A stretch of 64,000 bases of DNA from Hyphomonas sp. (GTDB lineage: Bacteria; Pseudomonadota; Alphaproteobacteria; Caulobacterales; Hyphomonadaceae). The stretch's first letter is position 1, and every line of letters begins with the position of its first letter. The notes beneath the pieces were generated by a model. The model was not told the origin of the DNA. It saw only the letters and a list, made by a program, of their open reading frames with translations, and ran no database searches. The position numbers were made by a program, and so were the translations under genes. The stretch covers positions 1 through 64,000 of the forward strand of contig VMTE01000023.1 in NCBI GenBank assembly GCA_013791775.1, given 5' to 3'. This document shows positions 7,046-15,648 of the stretch, one piece after another.

Positions 7046-9622
7046 TTAAGCGAGCGTCCTTGCGATTTCTTCTACCTGGAAGCATTCAATTTTATCGCCG
7101 ACGCGAATGTCTTCATAGCGTTCGAAGGCCATGCCGCATTCCATGCCGGCGTTCACTTCGGTCACTTCATCCTTGAAGCGCTTCAGCGTCTTCAGGCGGC
7201 CCTCGTGGATAACCACGTTGTCGCGCAAGAGGCGCACGCCGCAACCGCGAAGAACCTTGCCTTCGGAAATCCGGCAGCCGGCAACCTTGCCGGTCTTGGT
7301 GATGTTGAAGACTTCGAGGATGTCCGCATAGCCGAGGAAGGTTTCGCGCTTCTCCGGCGCCAGCATGCCAGACAGCGTCGCTTTGACGTCGTCGATCAGG
7401 TCATAGATGACCGAGTAGTAGCGGATCTCCACGCCTTCGCGCTCGGCAAGATCGCGCGCCTGCTTGTTGGCACGGACGTTGAACGCGAAGATCGGCGCGC
7501 TCGACGACTTGGCGAGCAGGACATCGGATTCCGAAATCCCGCCGACCGCGCCGTGAACCACCCGGCCCCGGACTTCTTCGGTCGAAATCTTGTCGAGCGA
7601 CATCGAAATGGCCTCGACGGAACCCTGCACGTCGGCCTTGAGGACGATCGGCAGCTCGCGCGTTTCGATCGCGCCGTCTTTCAGGCGGCTGAGCAGCTGA
7701 TCGAGCGAGACGCGGGCTGCCACACCGGCATTGCCTGCCACCTGGCGTTTCGTCCGGATACGGTATTCCGTGATCTCGCGAGCCCGCGATTCGCTGTCGA
7801 CAACCACGAGGGCCTCGCCCGGATCAGGCGCGCCGTCGAGACCCAGCACTTCCACCGGAAGCGAGGGGCCAGCTTCGCTGAGCTGCTGGCCGCGCTCGTC
7901 GACGAGCGCGCGCACCTTGCCCCACTGGGCACCGGCCACGACAATGTCGCCGCGCTTCAGCGTCCCGCGCCGGATCAGCACAGTCGCCACAGGGCCGCGG
8001 CCCTTGTCGAGCTTGGATTCAATCACCACGCCGTCCGCTTCGCGGTTCGGGTTGGCTTTCAGCTCCAGCACTTCGGCCTGCAGCGAGATGGCATCGGTCA
8101 GCTCGTCGAGGCCTTCGCCGGTCTTTGCCGAAACCTTCACCGCCATCGTCACGCCGCCCATGGCCTCGACCTGGATGTCGTGCTGCAGAAGGTCGGTCAG
8201 GACCTTTTCCGGGTTGGCGTCATACAGGTCGGTCTTGGTGACCGCCACGATGATCGGAACGCCGGCGGCCTTTGCGTGATTGATGGATTCGATCGTCTGC
8301 GGCATCACTGAATCATTGGCCGCCACCACGAGGACGGCAATGTCCGTCGCATTGGCGCCGCGCGCGCGCATCGCCGTGAAGGCCGCGTGGCCCGGCGTGT
8401 CGAGGAAGGTGATGCGTTCGCCGGATTTCAGCTGAACCTGGTAGGCACCGATGTGTTGCGTGATGCCGCCGGCTTCGCCCGAGACCACATCGGTCTTGCG
8501 CAAGGCGTCCAGCAGCGAGGTCTTGCCGTGGTCTACGTGGCCCATGATGGTCACGATCGGCGCACGCGGCAGCAGTTCGCCTTCATCGTCGGCAACGCCT
8601 TCGAGGCCGATTTCAACGTCTGCCTCCGACACGCGTTTCACGGTGTGTCCGAATTCCGACGCGATCAGCTCAGCCGTGTCGGCATCGATGATGTCGTTGC
8701 CGCGCAGCATTTCGCCTTGCTTGAACATGAACTTCACAACGTCGGCGACGCGCTCGTTCATACGCTGGGCGAGATCCTGCAGCGTGATGGTTTCAGGCAG
8801 CGTGACTTCGATCGAGACTTTCTCGCGGTCACCCCCGCCGCCCATCTTGCGTTCGCGTTCGCGCTCGCGGGCGCGGCGCACCGAGGCGAGGGACCGCTGG
8901 CGATCCGCATCATCACCGAGCGCCGAGGCGATCGTCAGTTTGCCGCGACGGCGCTCGCCGGTGTCCCGGCTGCGGGCGGCGGCTTCGCGGGCGCGGTCGC
9001 CTCCGCCGGCGCGGTCATCCTTGACCGCCTTGCCGCCGGAGCTGCGCTTAGCGCGGCCTGCGTCGTCTTCCTCGACCGGCACGACGGCCGCCGGAGCAGC
9101 CGTGTCGGCGCGGGTGCGCGCCTTGACGGGAGGGCGGTCAGTCTTTTCTGTGCGGGTAAGCGCGGTGACTTCCGCAACCTTGCGGGCTTCTTCCTCGGCC
9201 TTGCGGCGCGCTTCCGCTTCATCGCGCTCGCGGCCCTCGGCGGCCTTGCGCTCCTGTTCGGTGCGCAGACGGTCCTGGGCGGCCATTTCCTTTTCATTTT
9301 CCTTGGCGCGCGCGGTCTCTTCGGCCTTGCGTTGCTCAAGAACCTTCTGGCGGGCCTTCAGCTCGTCCACCGTGATGCCGAGCTTTGACGCCAGCGCGAT
9401 CAGCTTCGATTCCATAGACTCGCCGGCCGGCGCGGACGCTTCCGAAGACTGCCCTGGCGCGCCGGGTCCACCTGCCGTGACAGGCCGGCGTTTCTTGGTT
9501 TCGACCACGACCTGCTTGGAGCGGCCGTGACTGAAACTTTGCTTCACCGTGCCGGAGGTTTTCCGCACGACGGTCAGCGGCTTGCGCCCACCGGAATTGC
9601 CTTGATCGTTGTTGTCGCTCAT
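7046..9622 (-). CDS. infB: Translation initiation factor IF-2
   Basis: An 858-residue GTPase that brings fMet-tRNA to the 30S subunit. Residues 1-265 are the variable, highly charged N-terminal region, with long Glu/Arg/Ala coiled-coil-like runs. The G domain starts near 355 with [10 protein letters not shown] (G1, 361-370), [10 protein letters not shown] (G2) and DTPGH (408-412, G3). The G4 motif reads TKTD (462-465) where NKxD is usual, a change to note but one found in some functional GTPases. Domains II-IV complete a normal length and the protein ends [15 protein letters not shown]. It sits in the rimP-nusA-ylxR-infB operon. Confidence 0.98.
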   Translation of the reverse strand: MSDNNDQGNSGGRKPLTVVRKTSGTVKQSFSHGRSKQVVVETKKRRPVTAGGPGAPGQSSEASAPAGESMESKLIALASKLGITVDELKARQKVLEQRKAEETARAKENEKEMAAQDRLRTEQERKAAEGRERDEAEARRKAEEEARKVAEVTALTRTEKTDRPPVKARTRADTAAPAAVVPVEEDDAGRAKRSSGGKAVKDDRAGGGDRAREAAARSRDTGERRRGKLTIASALGDDADRQRSLASVRRARERERERKMGGGGDREKVSIEVTLPETITLQDLAQRMNERVADVVKFMFKQGEMLRGNDIIDADTAELIASEFGHTVKRVSEADVEIGLEGVADDEGELLPRAPIVTIMGHVDHGKTSLLDALRKTDVVSGEAGGITQHIGAYQVQLKSGERITFLDTPGHAAFTAMRARGANATDIAVLVVAANDSVMPQTIESINHAKAAGVPIIVAVTKTDLYDANPEKVLTDLLQHDIQVEAMGGVTMAVKVSAKTGEGLDELTDAISLQAEVLELKANPNREADGVVIESKLDKGRGPVATVLIRRGTLKRGDIVVAGAQWGKVRALVDERGQQLSEAGPSLPVEVLGLDGAPDPGEALVVVDSESRAREITEYRIRTKRQVAGNAGVAARVSLDQLLSRLKDGAIETRELPIVLKADVQGSVEAISMSLDKISTEEVRGRVVHGAVGGISESDVLLAKSSSAPIFAFNVRANKQARDLAEREGVEIRYYSVIYDLIDDVKATLSGMLAPEKRETFLGYADILEVFNITKTGKVAGCRISEGKVLRGCGVRLLRDNVVIHEGRLKTLKRFKDEVTEVNAGMECGMAFERYEDIRVGDKIECFQVEEIARTLA

Positions 9623-9678
9623 ACGTCCTACATATCACATTCTTGGCCGGCCCGCCCATGCGGTCCGGCATGATTTCG

Positions 9679-10362
9679 TTACCGATCCGGTTCTGGGAAC
9701 CAGTCAAGTTCCGGCGCCAGGCGAAACCCGGTGAGGCGCCGGTAGGCGGTCTCCCAGTTCTTCGCAATGGCGCCACGACGGACGAGGCCGTGTATCACAC
9801 GGTCGCGTCCGAAAGCCATGCCCAATTCCTGTGCGCTCAGTGCACCGGCCACTTTCACCGCGCTATATATCGCTTTCGCCAGAAAATACACCTTCTTGCG
9901 CCCATCCTCGGCACCGTCCGACGCTTCGAGGAGAAAGGCCGGTTCTGCGCCGCGCAGCGCGTCCCGGACCTGGTCGTGTCCCTGCACCGCCTGCCCGGCT
10001 TTGCGGGCAAGCCCGAGCAGATCGATGCAGCGCTTGAGCAACAGGCGTTCCGTCAGGTCCGAAAGGTCGGTAGGGACCGTCACACTGGTCTTGAAGCCGC
10101 GCGCAAAGGCGCCCTTCGATGCGGCTGTATCGACATGGCGCCGCTCGGCCGTGACCCAGACGCCGCGCCCTGGCAGACGGGCCGCAAGGTCGGGCATGAC
10201 GACATTGTCCGGCGACAGAACAAACCGCAGCATCGCCTCCTTGGGGAGACGCTCACGGGTGACCGCGCACTGGCGCTCCGGCGATGCCGAAGCATCGCCG
10301 TCGCTGTCCATCTCATTTTCGGGGATCAGACCCGGTTCACTGCTCGGGTACGGCTTCTTCAT
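9679..10362 (-). CDS. ylxR: YlxR (DUF448) RNA-binding protein with L7Ae-like domain
   Basis: A 227-residue protein. The N-terminal DUF448/YlxR domain shows ERQCAVTRERLPKEAMLRFVLSPD and the signature LPGRGVWV. The C-terminal half (LLLKRCIDLLGLARKAGQAVQG...) is the L7Ae-like fold often fused to YlxR in alphaproteobacteria. It is believed to bind RNA and act with the NusA/IF-2 machinery. The ATG at 10362 has GGAGG five bases upstream and overlaps the end of nusA by 26 bases, so I prefer it. MDSDGD at 10311 is an alternative start just after the nusA stop. Confidence 0.88.
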   Translation of the reverse strand: MKKPYPSSEPGLIPENEMDSDGDASASPERQCAVTRERLPKEAMLRFVLSPDNVVMPDLAARLPGRGVWVTAERRHVDTAASKGAFARGFKTSVTVPTDLSDLTERLLLKRCIDLLGLARKAGQAVQGHDQVRDALRGAEPAFLLEASDGAEDGRKKVYFLAKAIYSAVKVAGALSAQELGMAFGRDRVIHGLVRRGAIAKNWETAYRRLTGFRLAPELDWFPEPDR

Positions 10363-12106
10363 CGCCGCCCTCCGTCTGCAGGTCTGCCAGATCGATACCG
10401 AGTTCCTCTGCGAGGGCGTCGGTGTCGTCATCATCATTGTTGCCCAGTTCGCCGAGGGCGAGGAGCGCGCGCTCCTCTTCCGTCAGCTCCGGCGCATCGT
10501 CTTCGGCGCCGGCCTGTTCGGCGAGCATCGCGTCGATCGCTTCCTGTTCGATCCAGCCCGCGAGGACGCGCGCCTTCATGATGAACATCTGGGCGTCGTC
10601 CTTGCGCATTTCGCCCTTCTTCAGGATACCTTCGACCCAGACCGGTTTCCCATCCGGTCCCGGTTCGCGGTAGCCCGTGATGTCGTCCGGCACCAGACCG
10701 GCCACATCCTCGACGGTCTTCACGCCCTGTTCGCCAAGTTTCACGGCAAAGGACGGGGTCATGCCTTCGAGTTCCATCACGGCATCCTCGACGCCGAGTT
10801 CGCGGCGCTTGGTGTCGTTCTCGACCGCCACGCGGTCGAGGAACTCGCGCGCCCGTTCCTGCAGCTCTTCGGCGACGTCCTTGTCGAAGCCTTCGATGGT
10901 GATGAAGTCTTCCGGGGCAACGAAGGCGATCTCTTCGACCGACTCGAAGCCTTCCGACGCGAGCAACTGGGCGAGCGTTTCGTCCGCATCCAGAGCTTTC
11001 ATGAACAAATCGGTGCGCTCCTGGAATTCCTTCTGGTAGCGTTCCGAATCCGAGGATTCGGTGATCAGGTCGATCTGCCAGCCGGTGAGCTGCGAGGCGA
11101 GGCGGACGTTCTGGCCGCGGCGGCCAATGGCCAGCGGGAACTGGTCATCGGCGACAACCACTTCGACGCGGCGCTCATCTTCATCAAGCACCACTTTGGA
11201 CACTTCGGCCGGCTGCAGCGCGTTCACGATGAACGTGGCCGCGTCATAGTTCCACGGGATGATGTCGATCTTCTCGCCCGACAGCTCACCAACGACGGCC
11301 TGGACGCGCGCGCCACGCATACCGACGCAGGCGCCGACGGGATCAATCGAGGAATCGTTCGAGATGACACCGATCTTGGCGCGGCTGCCCGGGTCGCGGG
11401 CGCAAGCCTTGATCTGGATGACGCCTTCGTACACTTCCGGCACTTCCTGCGCGAACAGCTTGCGCATGAAGTCCGGCGCGGCGCGCGACAGGAAGATCTG
11501 CGGGCCTTTCAGCTCGCGGCTGACCTTGTAGAGATAGGCGCGCACGCGGTCGTTCGGCTGGAAGTTTTCGCGCGGGATACCGTCATTGCGGCGGATGATG
11601 CCTTCGGCGCGGCCGAGATCGACGATCACGTGGCCATACTCGACGCGCTTGACAATGCCGTTGATGACTTCGCCGACGCGGTCCTTGTATTCATTGTACT
11701 GACGTTCGCGCTCGGCATCGCGCACCTTCTGCGTGATGACCTGCTTTGCAGTCTGGGCGGCAACGCGGCCGAAGTCGAAGGGCGGCAGTTCTTCCTTCAG
11801 CTCGCTTCCGATTTCCAGCGAAGGGTCGATCTTCTTGGCTTCAGCCAGACGCAGCTGCTTGGCTTCGTCATCGAAGTTCTCATCGCTGACCACCGTTTGC
11901 ACACGCCAGAGCGACTGCTCACCCGTCGCCATGTCGATCCGGGCACGGATGTCATGCTCCTGACCGTACTTCGCCTTGGCTGCCTTTTCGATGGCTTCCT
12001 GCATCGCTTCGATCACGATACGCTGGTCGATCGACTTCTCTTCCGCGACCGCCTTGGCGATCTGCAGGATTTCAAGCCGGTTGGCGGAAACGCCTACGGT
12101 GGTCAT
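10337..12106 (-). CDS. nusA: Transcription termination/antitermination protein NusA
   Basis: A 589-residue RNA polymerase-binding factor controlling pausing, termination and antitermination. The N-terminal domain begins [24 protein letters not shown]. The S1 region ([29 protein letters not shown]) and two KH domains ([48 protein letters not shown]) follow. The C-terminus has helix-hairpin-helix repeats and a very acidic tail. Its ATG overlaps the rimP stop (ATGA), giving coupling with rimP, and its end overlaps ylxR. Confidence 0.98.
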   Translation of the reverse strand: MTTVGVSANRLEILQIAKAVAEEKSIDQRIVIEAMQEAIEKAAKAKYGQEHDIRARIDMATGEQSLWRVQTVVSDENFDDEAKQLRLAEAKKIDPSLEIGSELKEELPPFDFGRVAAQTAKQVITQKVRDAERERQYNEYKDRVGEVINGIVKRVEYGHVIVDLGRAEGIIRRNDGIPRENFQPNDRVRAYLYKVSRELKGPQIFLSRAAPDFMRKLFAQEVPEVYEGVIQIKACARDPGSRAKIGVISNDSSIDPVGACVGMRGARVQAVVGELSGEKIDIIPWNYDAATFIVNALQPAEVSKVVLDEDERRVEVVVADDQFPLAIGRRGQNVRLASQLTGWQIDLITESSDSERYQKEFQERTDLFMKALDADETLAQLLASEGFESVEEIAFVAPEDFITIEGFDKDVAEELQERAREFLDRVAVENDTKRRELGVEDAVMELEGMTPSFAVKLGEQGVKTVEDVAGLVPDDITGYREPGPDGKPVWVEGILKKGEMRKDDAQMFIMKARVLAGWIEQEAIDAMLAEQAGAEDDAPELTEEERALLALGELGNNDDDDTDALAEELGIDLADLQTEGGDEEAVPEQ

Positions 12107-12696
12107 TGGAGATCTCCTGTCTCTTCGTCTGTGTCGTCTTCGGACTCGTCGATTTCAAAATCGTCGAGCATGTCTTCGTCAGGCTGGGGCGGCAGGTTTC
12201 CGCTTGCGCGCGCCGCTTCGATCAGTTCGTCGGTCAGCACAAGGCTCGCCCGGCTCATTTCATGGACGCCGGCAACCAGCTCGGTCTCGTCGTCGAGTTC
12301 GATATGCACACCGTCTGCGTCTTCCGACACGATCGTGCCGGTGAACCGGCGGCGGCCATCAATCGGGCGCGCCAGTTCGATCCGGGCTGCATGGCCGATC
12401 CACCGGGCAAAATCGCCCGGGCGGGTCAGCGGCCGGTCGATGCCGGGCGTGGACACCTCGAGGATATAGGCCTCCGAGATCGGGTCGGCCTCTTCCAGAA
12501 CCGGCCCCATGGCCCGGCTGAGGCGGGCGCAATCCTCGACATCCGTTGGCGCGCCCCCTGCCCGCTCGGCCATGACCTGCAGGTGCGGCCGGCGGCCTCC
12601 GGAGACCCGCAGGCGCACGATTTCCATGCCGAGCCCTTCCGCAACGGGGCGGAGCAGGTCCAGCAGGCGGCGTTCCTGTTCAGTCAGTGCAATCAT
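12103..12696 (-). CDS. rimP: Ribosome maturation factor RimP
   Basis: A 197-residue 30S maturation factor. It begins MIALTEQERRLLDLLRPVAEGLGMEIVRLRVSG. The family segment CARLSRAMGPVLEEADPISEAYILEVSTPGIDRPLTRPGDF is clear, followed by the C-terminal SH3-like domain. An extra acidic tail (EDMLDDFEIDESEDDTDEE) makes it longer than the usual 150-170 residues. I use the ATG at 12696; an upstream open frame to 12915 has no conserved sequence. It is the first gene of the nusA-infB operon, and a hairpin with a T-run ends 25 bases upstream of its start. Confidence 0.95.
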   Translation of the reverse strand: MIALTEQERRLLDLLRPVAEGLGMEIVRLRVSGGRRPHLQVMAERAGGAPTDVEDCARLSRAMGPVLEEADPISEAYILEVSTPGIDRPLTRPGDFARWIGHAARIELARPIDGRRRFTGTIVSEDADGVHIELDDETELVAGVHEMSRASLVLTDELIEAARASGNLPPQPDEDMLDDFEIDESEDDTDEETGDLQ

Positions 12697-12720
12697 GCGC
12701 GGCGCGGCAAATCCGGATAA

Positions 12721-12754
12721 AGAAAAACGGCGGACCCGTTTCCGGACCCGCCGT
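12721..12754 (-). terminator. Intrinsic terminator/leader hairpin before rimP
   Basis: On the minus strand, ACGGCGG pairs with CCGCCGT around the loop, with extra G-U/G-C pairs inside, directly followed by TTTTTCTTT. It lies downstream of the TonB-like gene ending at 12822 and only about 25 bases before the rimP start. It can terminate the upstream gene and may also serve as an attenuator in the rimP-nusA leader. Confidence 0.75.
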
Positions 12755-12821
12755 CGATATATTTCGACTTGGCGGCTAGATAGTCGCGAATTGCCGGTCT
12801 GTCGAGGGGGCCAGTGCGGAC

Positions 12822-13955
12822 TTATTGGAGGGAGAATACAAACTCCTGGATGAGACTGTCCCGGTTGAGAGTGCATCCTGCCTTTGCAGGATCGACACTG
12901 GGCTTGAAATACCATTTCGAAATCGTCTTCAGAACTTCGTCCCGGAACCCATCCATGGGAACAGCGGCCAGGACTTCGGGATCACGAACCTTGCCCTCTT
13001 CAAACCTGAACCGGACGATCAAGGCACCAAATTGTCCCTTGCTTCCCATTCCGGAAGGATATCGCATGGCAGGCTTCCGGACGAAATTGCCTTCGCAGAG
13101 CGGCAGCTTCGGCTCGGGATCAACATCAGCCGCTTTCGCGTCCGCCTGCTCCAGCCCGTTTTCATAGGATTCTAGAATTTGTTCCGCGCGCTTTTCACTG
13201 ACGCCCGGTTTTCCCTCAGACGAAAAGAAAGCGTTCATCGCGCTTTGCCACGCGTTCGCGACCCAGAAACTCTTTTCCATCCAGTCCGGAACATTGTCGC
13301 CGTACAGGTGCTGGCTGCGCGACAGCTCGCCGCGAAGATGGATCATTTCTTCCAGCTGGGAAGCCTTCGGCTTTACATTGAAGCGGGAACTGATGTCGAT
13401 GGTTCGGGCCTCGATCAGATACCGTTCGTACGCCTCACCGCCAGCGGCGAAATGCGCTGTGGCAAGTTGCGCCAGCCTGGCCGCGTCGTCAAAGTTCCGG
13501 CTCTGCAATTCGCTGGCATAGCGTTCACGAACTGCGGACGTTGACAGCCCTGTGGGCGGGGCGCTCTGTATCGCACCAAGCGCAGCATCAACAGATTTTT
13601 CATTCGCGACTGACGGATTGACCTTCCACGCCGCGAACGCCTTGAGCAGCGTGGCCCCTTCTGGCCCACCGGCCTGCGCCGCCGCAAACTCCGCAGCCGG
13701 AAGAGCCTCGGCGCAAGCGCCGATCTGGCAGAGCACCCAGCCCGACTCATAAGCAATCAGACTTGCCTGTGGGTCGCCCTCGCTTGCGATCGCCGCGCTC
13801 GCAAGCTGCTGCGCTGCGGCCCGGATCTGCTCAACGTTTCCGGACGCCACAGCCGCGTTGTAGTTCAACACATCCGCATCAGTGATTTCCGCAGCTGCAG
13901 CCCCCACGACGAGGCCCATGATTGCCAAGCCGGCAACCGCCCATTTTTCAGTCAT
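12822..13955 (-). CDS. Exported protein with TonB-like C-terminal domain
   Basis: A 377-residue secreted protein with a signal peptide (MTEKWAVAGLAIMGLVVGAAAA-E). The Ala-rich alpha-helical middle part resembles TPR-like repeats (ASLIAYESGWVLCQIGACAEALPAAEFAA). The last 100 residues look like the TonB C-terminal/energy-transducer fold: MRYPSGMGSKGQFGALIVRFRFEEGKV followed by VLKTISKWYFKP. There is no N-terminal membrane anchor apart from the signal, so it is unlikely to be a classical TonB. A periplasmic partner of a transporter or an envelope-assembly factor are possibilities. It lies between csp and rimP, inside an otherwise conserved housekeeping order, and ends in its own terminator. Confidence 0.7.
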   Translation of the reverse strand: MTEKWAVAGLAIMGLVVGAAAAEITDADVLNYNAAVASGNVEQIRAAAQQLASAAIASEGDPQASLIAYESGWVLCQIGACAEALPAAEFAAAQAGGPEGATLLKAFAAWKVNPSVANEKSVDAALGAIQSAPPTGLSTSAVRERYASELQSRNFDDAARLAQLATAHFAAGGEAYERYLIEARTIDISSRFNVKPKASQLEEMIHLRGELSRSQHLYGDNVPDWMEKSFWVANAWQSAMNAFFSSEGKPGVSEKRAEQILESYENGLEQADAKAADVDPEPKLPLCEGNFVRKPAMRYPSGMGSKGQFGALIVRFRFEEGKVRDPEVLAAVPMDGFRDEVLKTISKWYFKPSVDPAKAGCTLNRDSLIQEFVFSLQ

Positions 13956-14014
13956 TCAACTAGCCCCCCATTTTCGCTCTACCTTATGTTGCCGGTCAGC
14001 AGGGAGAGGTCAAT

Positions 14015-14050
14015 GAAAAAACGGCGGCCCGGGCAAAGCCCGGCCGCCGC
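14015..14050 (-). terminator. Rho-independent terminator of the cold-shock gene
   Basis: On the minus strand a strong GC stem (GCGGCCGGGC-TTT-GCCCGGGCCGC) is followed by a run of T. It lies about 30 bases after the stop of the cold-shock gene at 14078, so it should end that transcript. Confidence 0.85.
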
Positions 14051-14077
14051 TTCCTGACCCTGGGCGGGCCGTCAGAC

Positions 14078-14287
14078 TTAGAGGACTTTCAGGTCCACTG
14101 CCGAGGTTTTGCCGCGGCGTTCGTCTTTGTGCAGTTCATACTGGATCGACTGGTTTTCTGCGAGTGTGCGCAGGCCCGAGCGCTCAACGGCGGAAATGTG
14201 AACGAAAACGTCCGCACCACCTTCATCCGGCTTGATGAAGCCGAAACCTTTTTGGTCGTTGAACCACTTGACTTTTCCGGTTGCCAT
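14078..14287 (-). CDS. Cold-shock domain protein (CspA family)
   Basis: A 69-residue single cold-shock domain, the normal family length. The RNA-binding motifs are both present: RNP1 as KGFGFI within NDQKGFGFIKPDEGG, and RNP2 as VFVHIS. It ends DERRGKTSAVDLKVL. It should bind single-stranded RNA/DNA as a chaperone. The gene has its own leader of more than 100 bases, a candidate promoter at 14427-14458 and a strong terminator. It appears to be a single-gene transcript inserted between trmB and the rimP-nusA operon. Confidence 0.96.
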   Translation of the reverse strand: MATGKVKWFNDQKGFGFIKPDEGGADVFVHISAVERSGLRTLAENQSIQYELHKDERRGKTSAVDLKVL

Positions 14288-14426
14288 TATGGCCTTCCTT
14301 TACCGTTCCGGGCCGCAGCAGCCGCGGGATTGCGACAGGCTGGTGCCCATCGAAAGCGGGGGAGGGAAAGTCAGTGCCGTCGGTCTGACGGGGTCTTGAT
14401 ATTCAGACCGACCGGTTTCGATGCCG

Positions 14427-14458
14427 ATTATAAGCGCACAAAAAGCTCAAAACGTCAA
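14427..14458 (-). promoter_or_regulatory. Candidate promoter of the cold-shock gene
   Basis: On the minus strand TTGACG (14453-14458) and TATAAT (14427-14432) are separated by 20 bases; reading the -10 as TTATAA gives 19. The boxes are good but the spacing is long. The region is clearly richer in A/T than its surroundings and would give a leader of roughly 130 bases before the ATG at 14287, as is common for cold-shock mRNAs. Confidence 0.4.
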
Positions 14459-14472
14459 CATTATCCACAGGC

Positions 14473-15174
14473 TCAGACCCGGCGAAAATCCAACCAGACG
14501 GGGGCGCAATCGCCGAGTTTCTTGGTTTCGTAGCGCGTCGTGACATGGTCCTTGGGCGGACGGCGCCAGTCGTCAGCGCAGGTTGCAGTCCACTCGAACA
14601 GCCCGCCCCCGGCAAAGGCGAGCAGCGCCTCGTCGGCGTAGCTGGCCACGTCGGTCGCAAACCTCACCTGGCCGCCCGGCATCAGCACCTGCGCCAGGGC
14701 GGCGGTGAAGGCAGGCTGCACCAGCCGCCGCTTCTGCTGTCGCCGCTTCGGCCACGGGTCGGGAAACAGCACGAACACCCGCTCGACCGAGCCCGGCGCG
14801 AGCGCTTCGAGCAGGAGGCGCGCATCATCTGGCCACAGACGGACGTTCTTCAGGCCGTTGTCCTCGATCCCGGCAATCGCCTTGGCCACGCCTTCCACAA
14901 ACGGCTCGCAGCCGATGAACCCGGTGCCTGGATGGGCGGCGGCCTGCGCCACCAGATGTTCGCCGCCGCCGAAACCGATCTCGAGCCAGACAGGTCCGGT
15001 GGTGATGAAAAGGTCCTGCGGGTCGAGCCGGGGCGGCAACGGGGCCGGAACGCGCCAATGGCCGAGCCGGGTTTCGAACAGGGTCTGCTGGCGCGGCGAC
15101 AGGGCCCGTCCGCCGGTACGCCCGAACGTCCGGATCGGGCGATCCCTCAGGTCTTTGCGATCCTTAGCGTCCAT
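14473..15174 (-). CDS. trmB: tRNA (guanine-N7-)-methyltransferase TrmB
   Basis: A 233-residue SAM-dependent enzyme that methylates G46 of tRNA. The SAM site reads VWLEIGFGGGEHLVAQAAAHP, followed by FIGCEPFVEGVAKAI. The family signature VFVLFPDPWPKRRQQKRRLVQPAF is intact, and it ends with TRYETKKLGDCAPVWLDF. The N-terminus (MDAKDRKDLRDRPIRTFGRTGGRALSPRQQ) includes the usual R-S-F/x-G-R-x-x-G-R segment. It follows the XRE regulator by 9 bases and is probably in the miaB-to-trmB transcript. In Caulobacter-type order metK lies between the regulator and trmB, but it is absent here. Confidence 0.95.
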   Translation of the reverse strand: MDAKDRKDLRDRPIRTFGRTGGRALSPRQQTLFETRLGHWRVPAPLPPRLDPQDLFITTGPVWLEIGFGGGEHLVAQAAAHPGTGFIGCEPFVEGVAKAIAGIEDNGLKNVRLWPDDARLLLEALAPGSVERVFVLFPDPWPKRRQQKRRLVQPAFTAALAQVLMPGGQVRFATDVASYADEALLAFAGGGLFEWTATCADDWRRPPKDHVTTRYETKKLGDCAPVWLDFRRV

Positions 15175-15183
15175 GCCGGGCGC

Positions 15184-15606
15184 TCAGCTCTGGCCCGAGC
15201 GGTTGTCAAACGCGGACGCGGCCGCGCGGACCGTGTTGAGGAGCGATTTGCGCAGCGACACATCCTCGATCTTCTGGAACGCCGAGATCAGCTCCAACAT
15301 CTCCGGCGTCATCACCGGGGCGTGGGGCTCGTCTTCGTCTTCGGCGAATTCGGATTGTTCTGCGTCCAGGAACTCCTCGGCGCCTTCGAAGAAATAGTTG
15401 ATCGGCACGCCCAGCACGCCGGCAATCTCGTAGAGGCGGCCCGCCGATACCCGGTTGACACCCTTCTCGTATTTCTGGACCTGCTGGAATGTCAGCTCAA
15501 GGAGCTCGCCCAGGCGTTCCTGCGTCAGCTTCAACTCGCGGCGGCGCCAACGGATACGCTGTCCGACGACCCGGTCGATTCCGCTCGGAAGCTTGCTGTC
15601 CGTCAT
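15184..15606 (-). CDS. XRE-family helix-turn-helix regulator
   Basis: A 140-residue DNA-binding protein. The N-terminal Cro/CI-type HTH runs VGQRIRWRRRELKLTQERLGELLELTFQQVQKYEKGVNRVSAGRLYEIAGVL. The C-terminal part is acidic (ILDAEQSEFAEDEDEP) and ends with a short helix-rich region. This is the regulator usually found between lnt and metK in alphaproteobacteria; its target is not evident here. Two adjacent ATGs (15609 and 15606) are possible starts. It is 40 bases downstream of lnt and 9 bases upstream of trmB. Confidence 0.9.
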   Translation of the reverse strand: MTDSKLPSGIDRVVGQRIRWRRRELKLTQERLGELLELTFQQVQKYEKGVNRVSAGRLYEIAGVLGVPINYFFEGAEEFLDAEQSEFAEDEDEPHAPVMTPEMLELISAFQKIEDVSLRKSLLNTVRAAASAFDNRSGQS

Positions 15607-15648
15607 CATCCACCCCGTTTGGCATGCGGCGCCCTGGAAATTACGGAC

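Noticed and set aside
9767-12469. A 900-codon + strand open frame across ylxR-nusA-rimP.
   Set aside because: It is antisense to well-identified genes. Long antisense frames arise from the high GC content, and its translation shows no known domain.
14288-14472. The perfect DnaA box and A/T-rich stretch as a replication origin.
   Set aside because: Only one box is present, and there is no dnaA, hemE, parA or gidA nearby. A cold-shock promoter explains the A/T-rich stretch.
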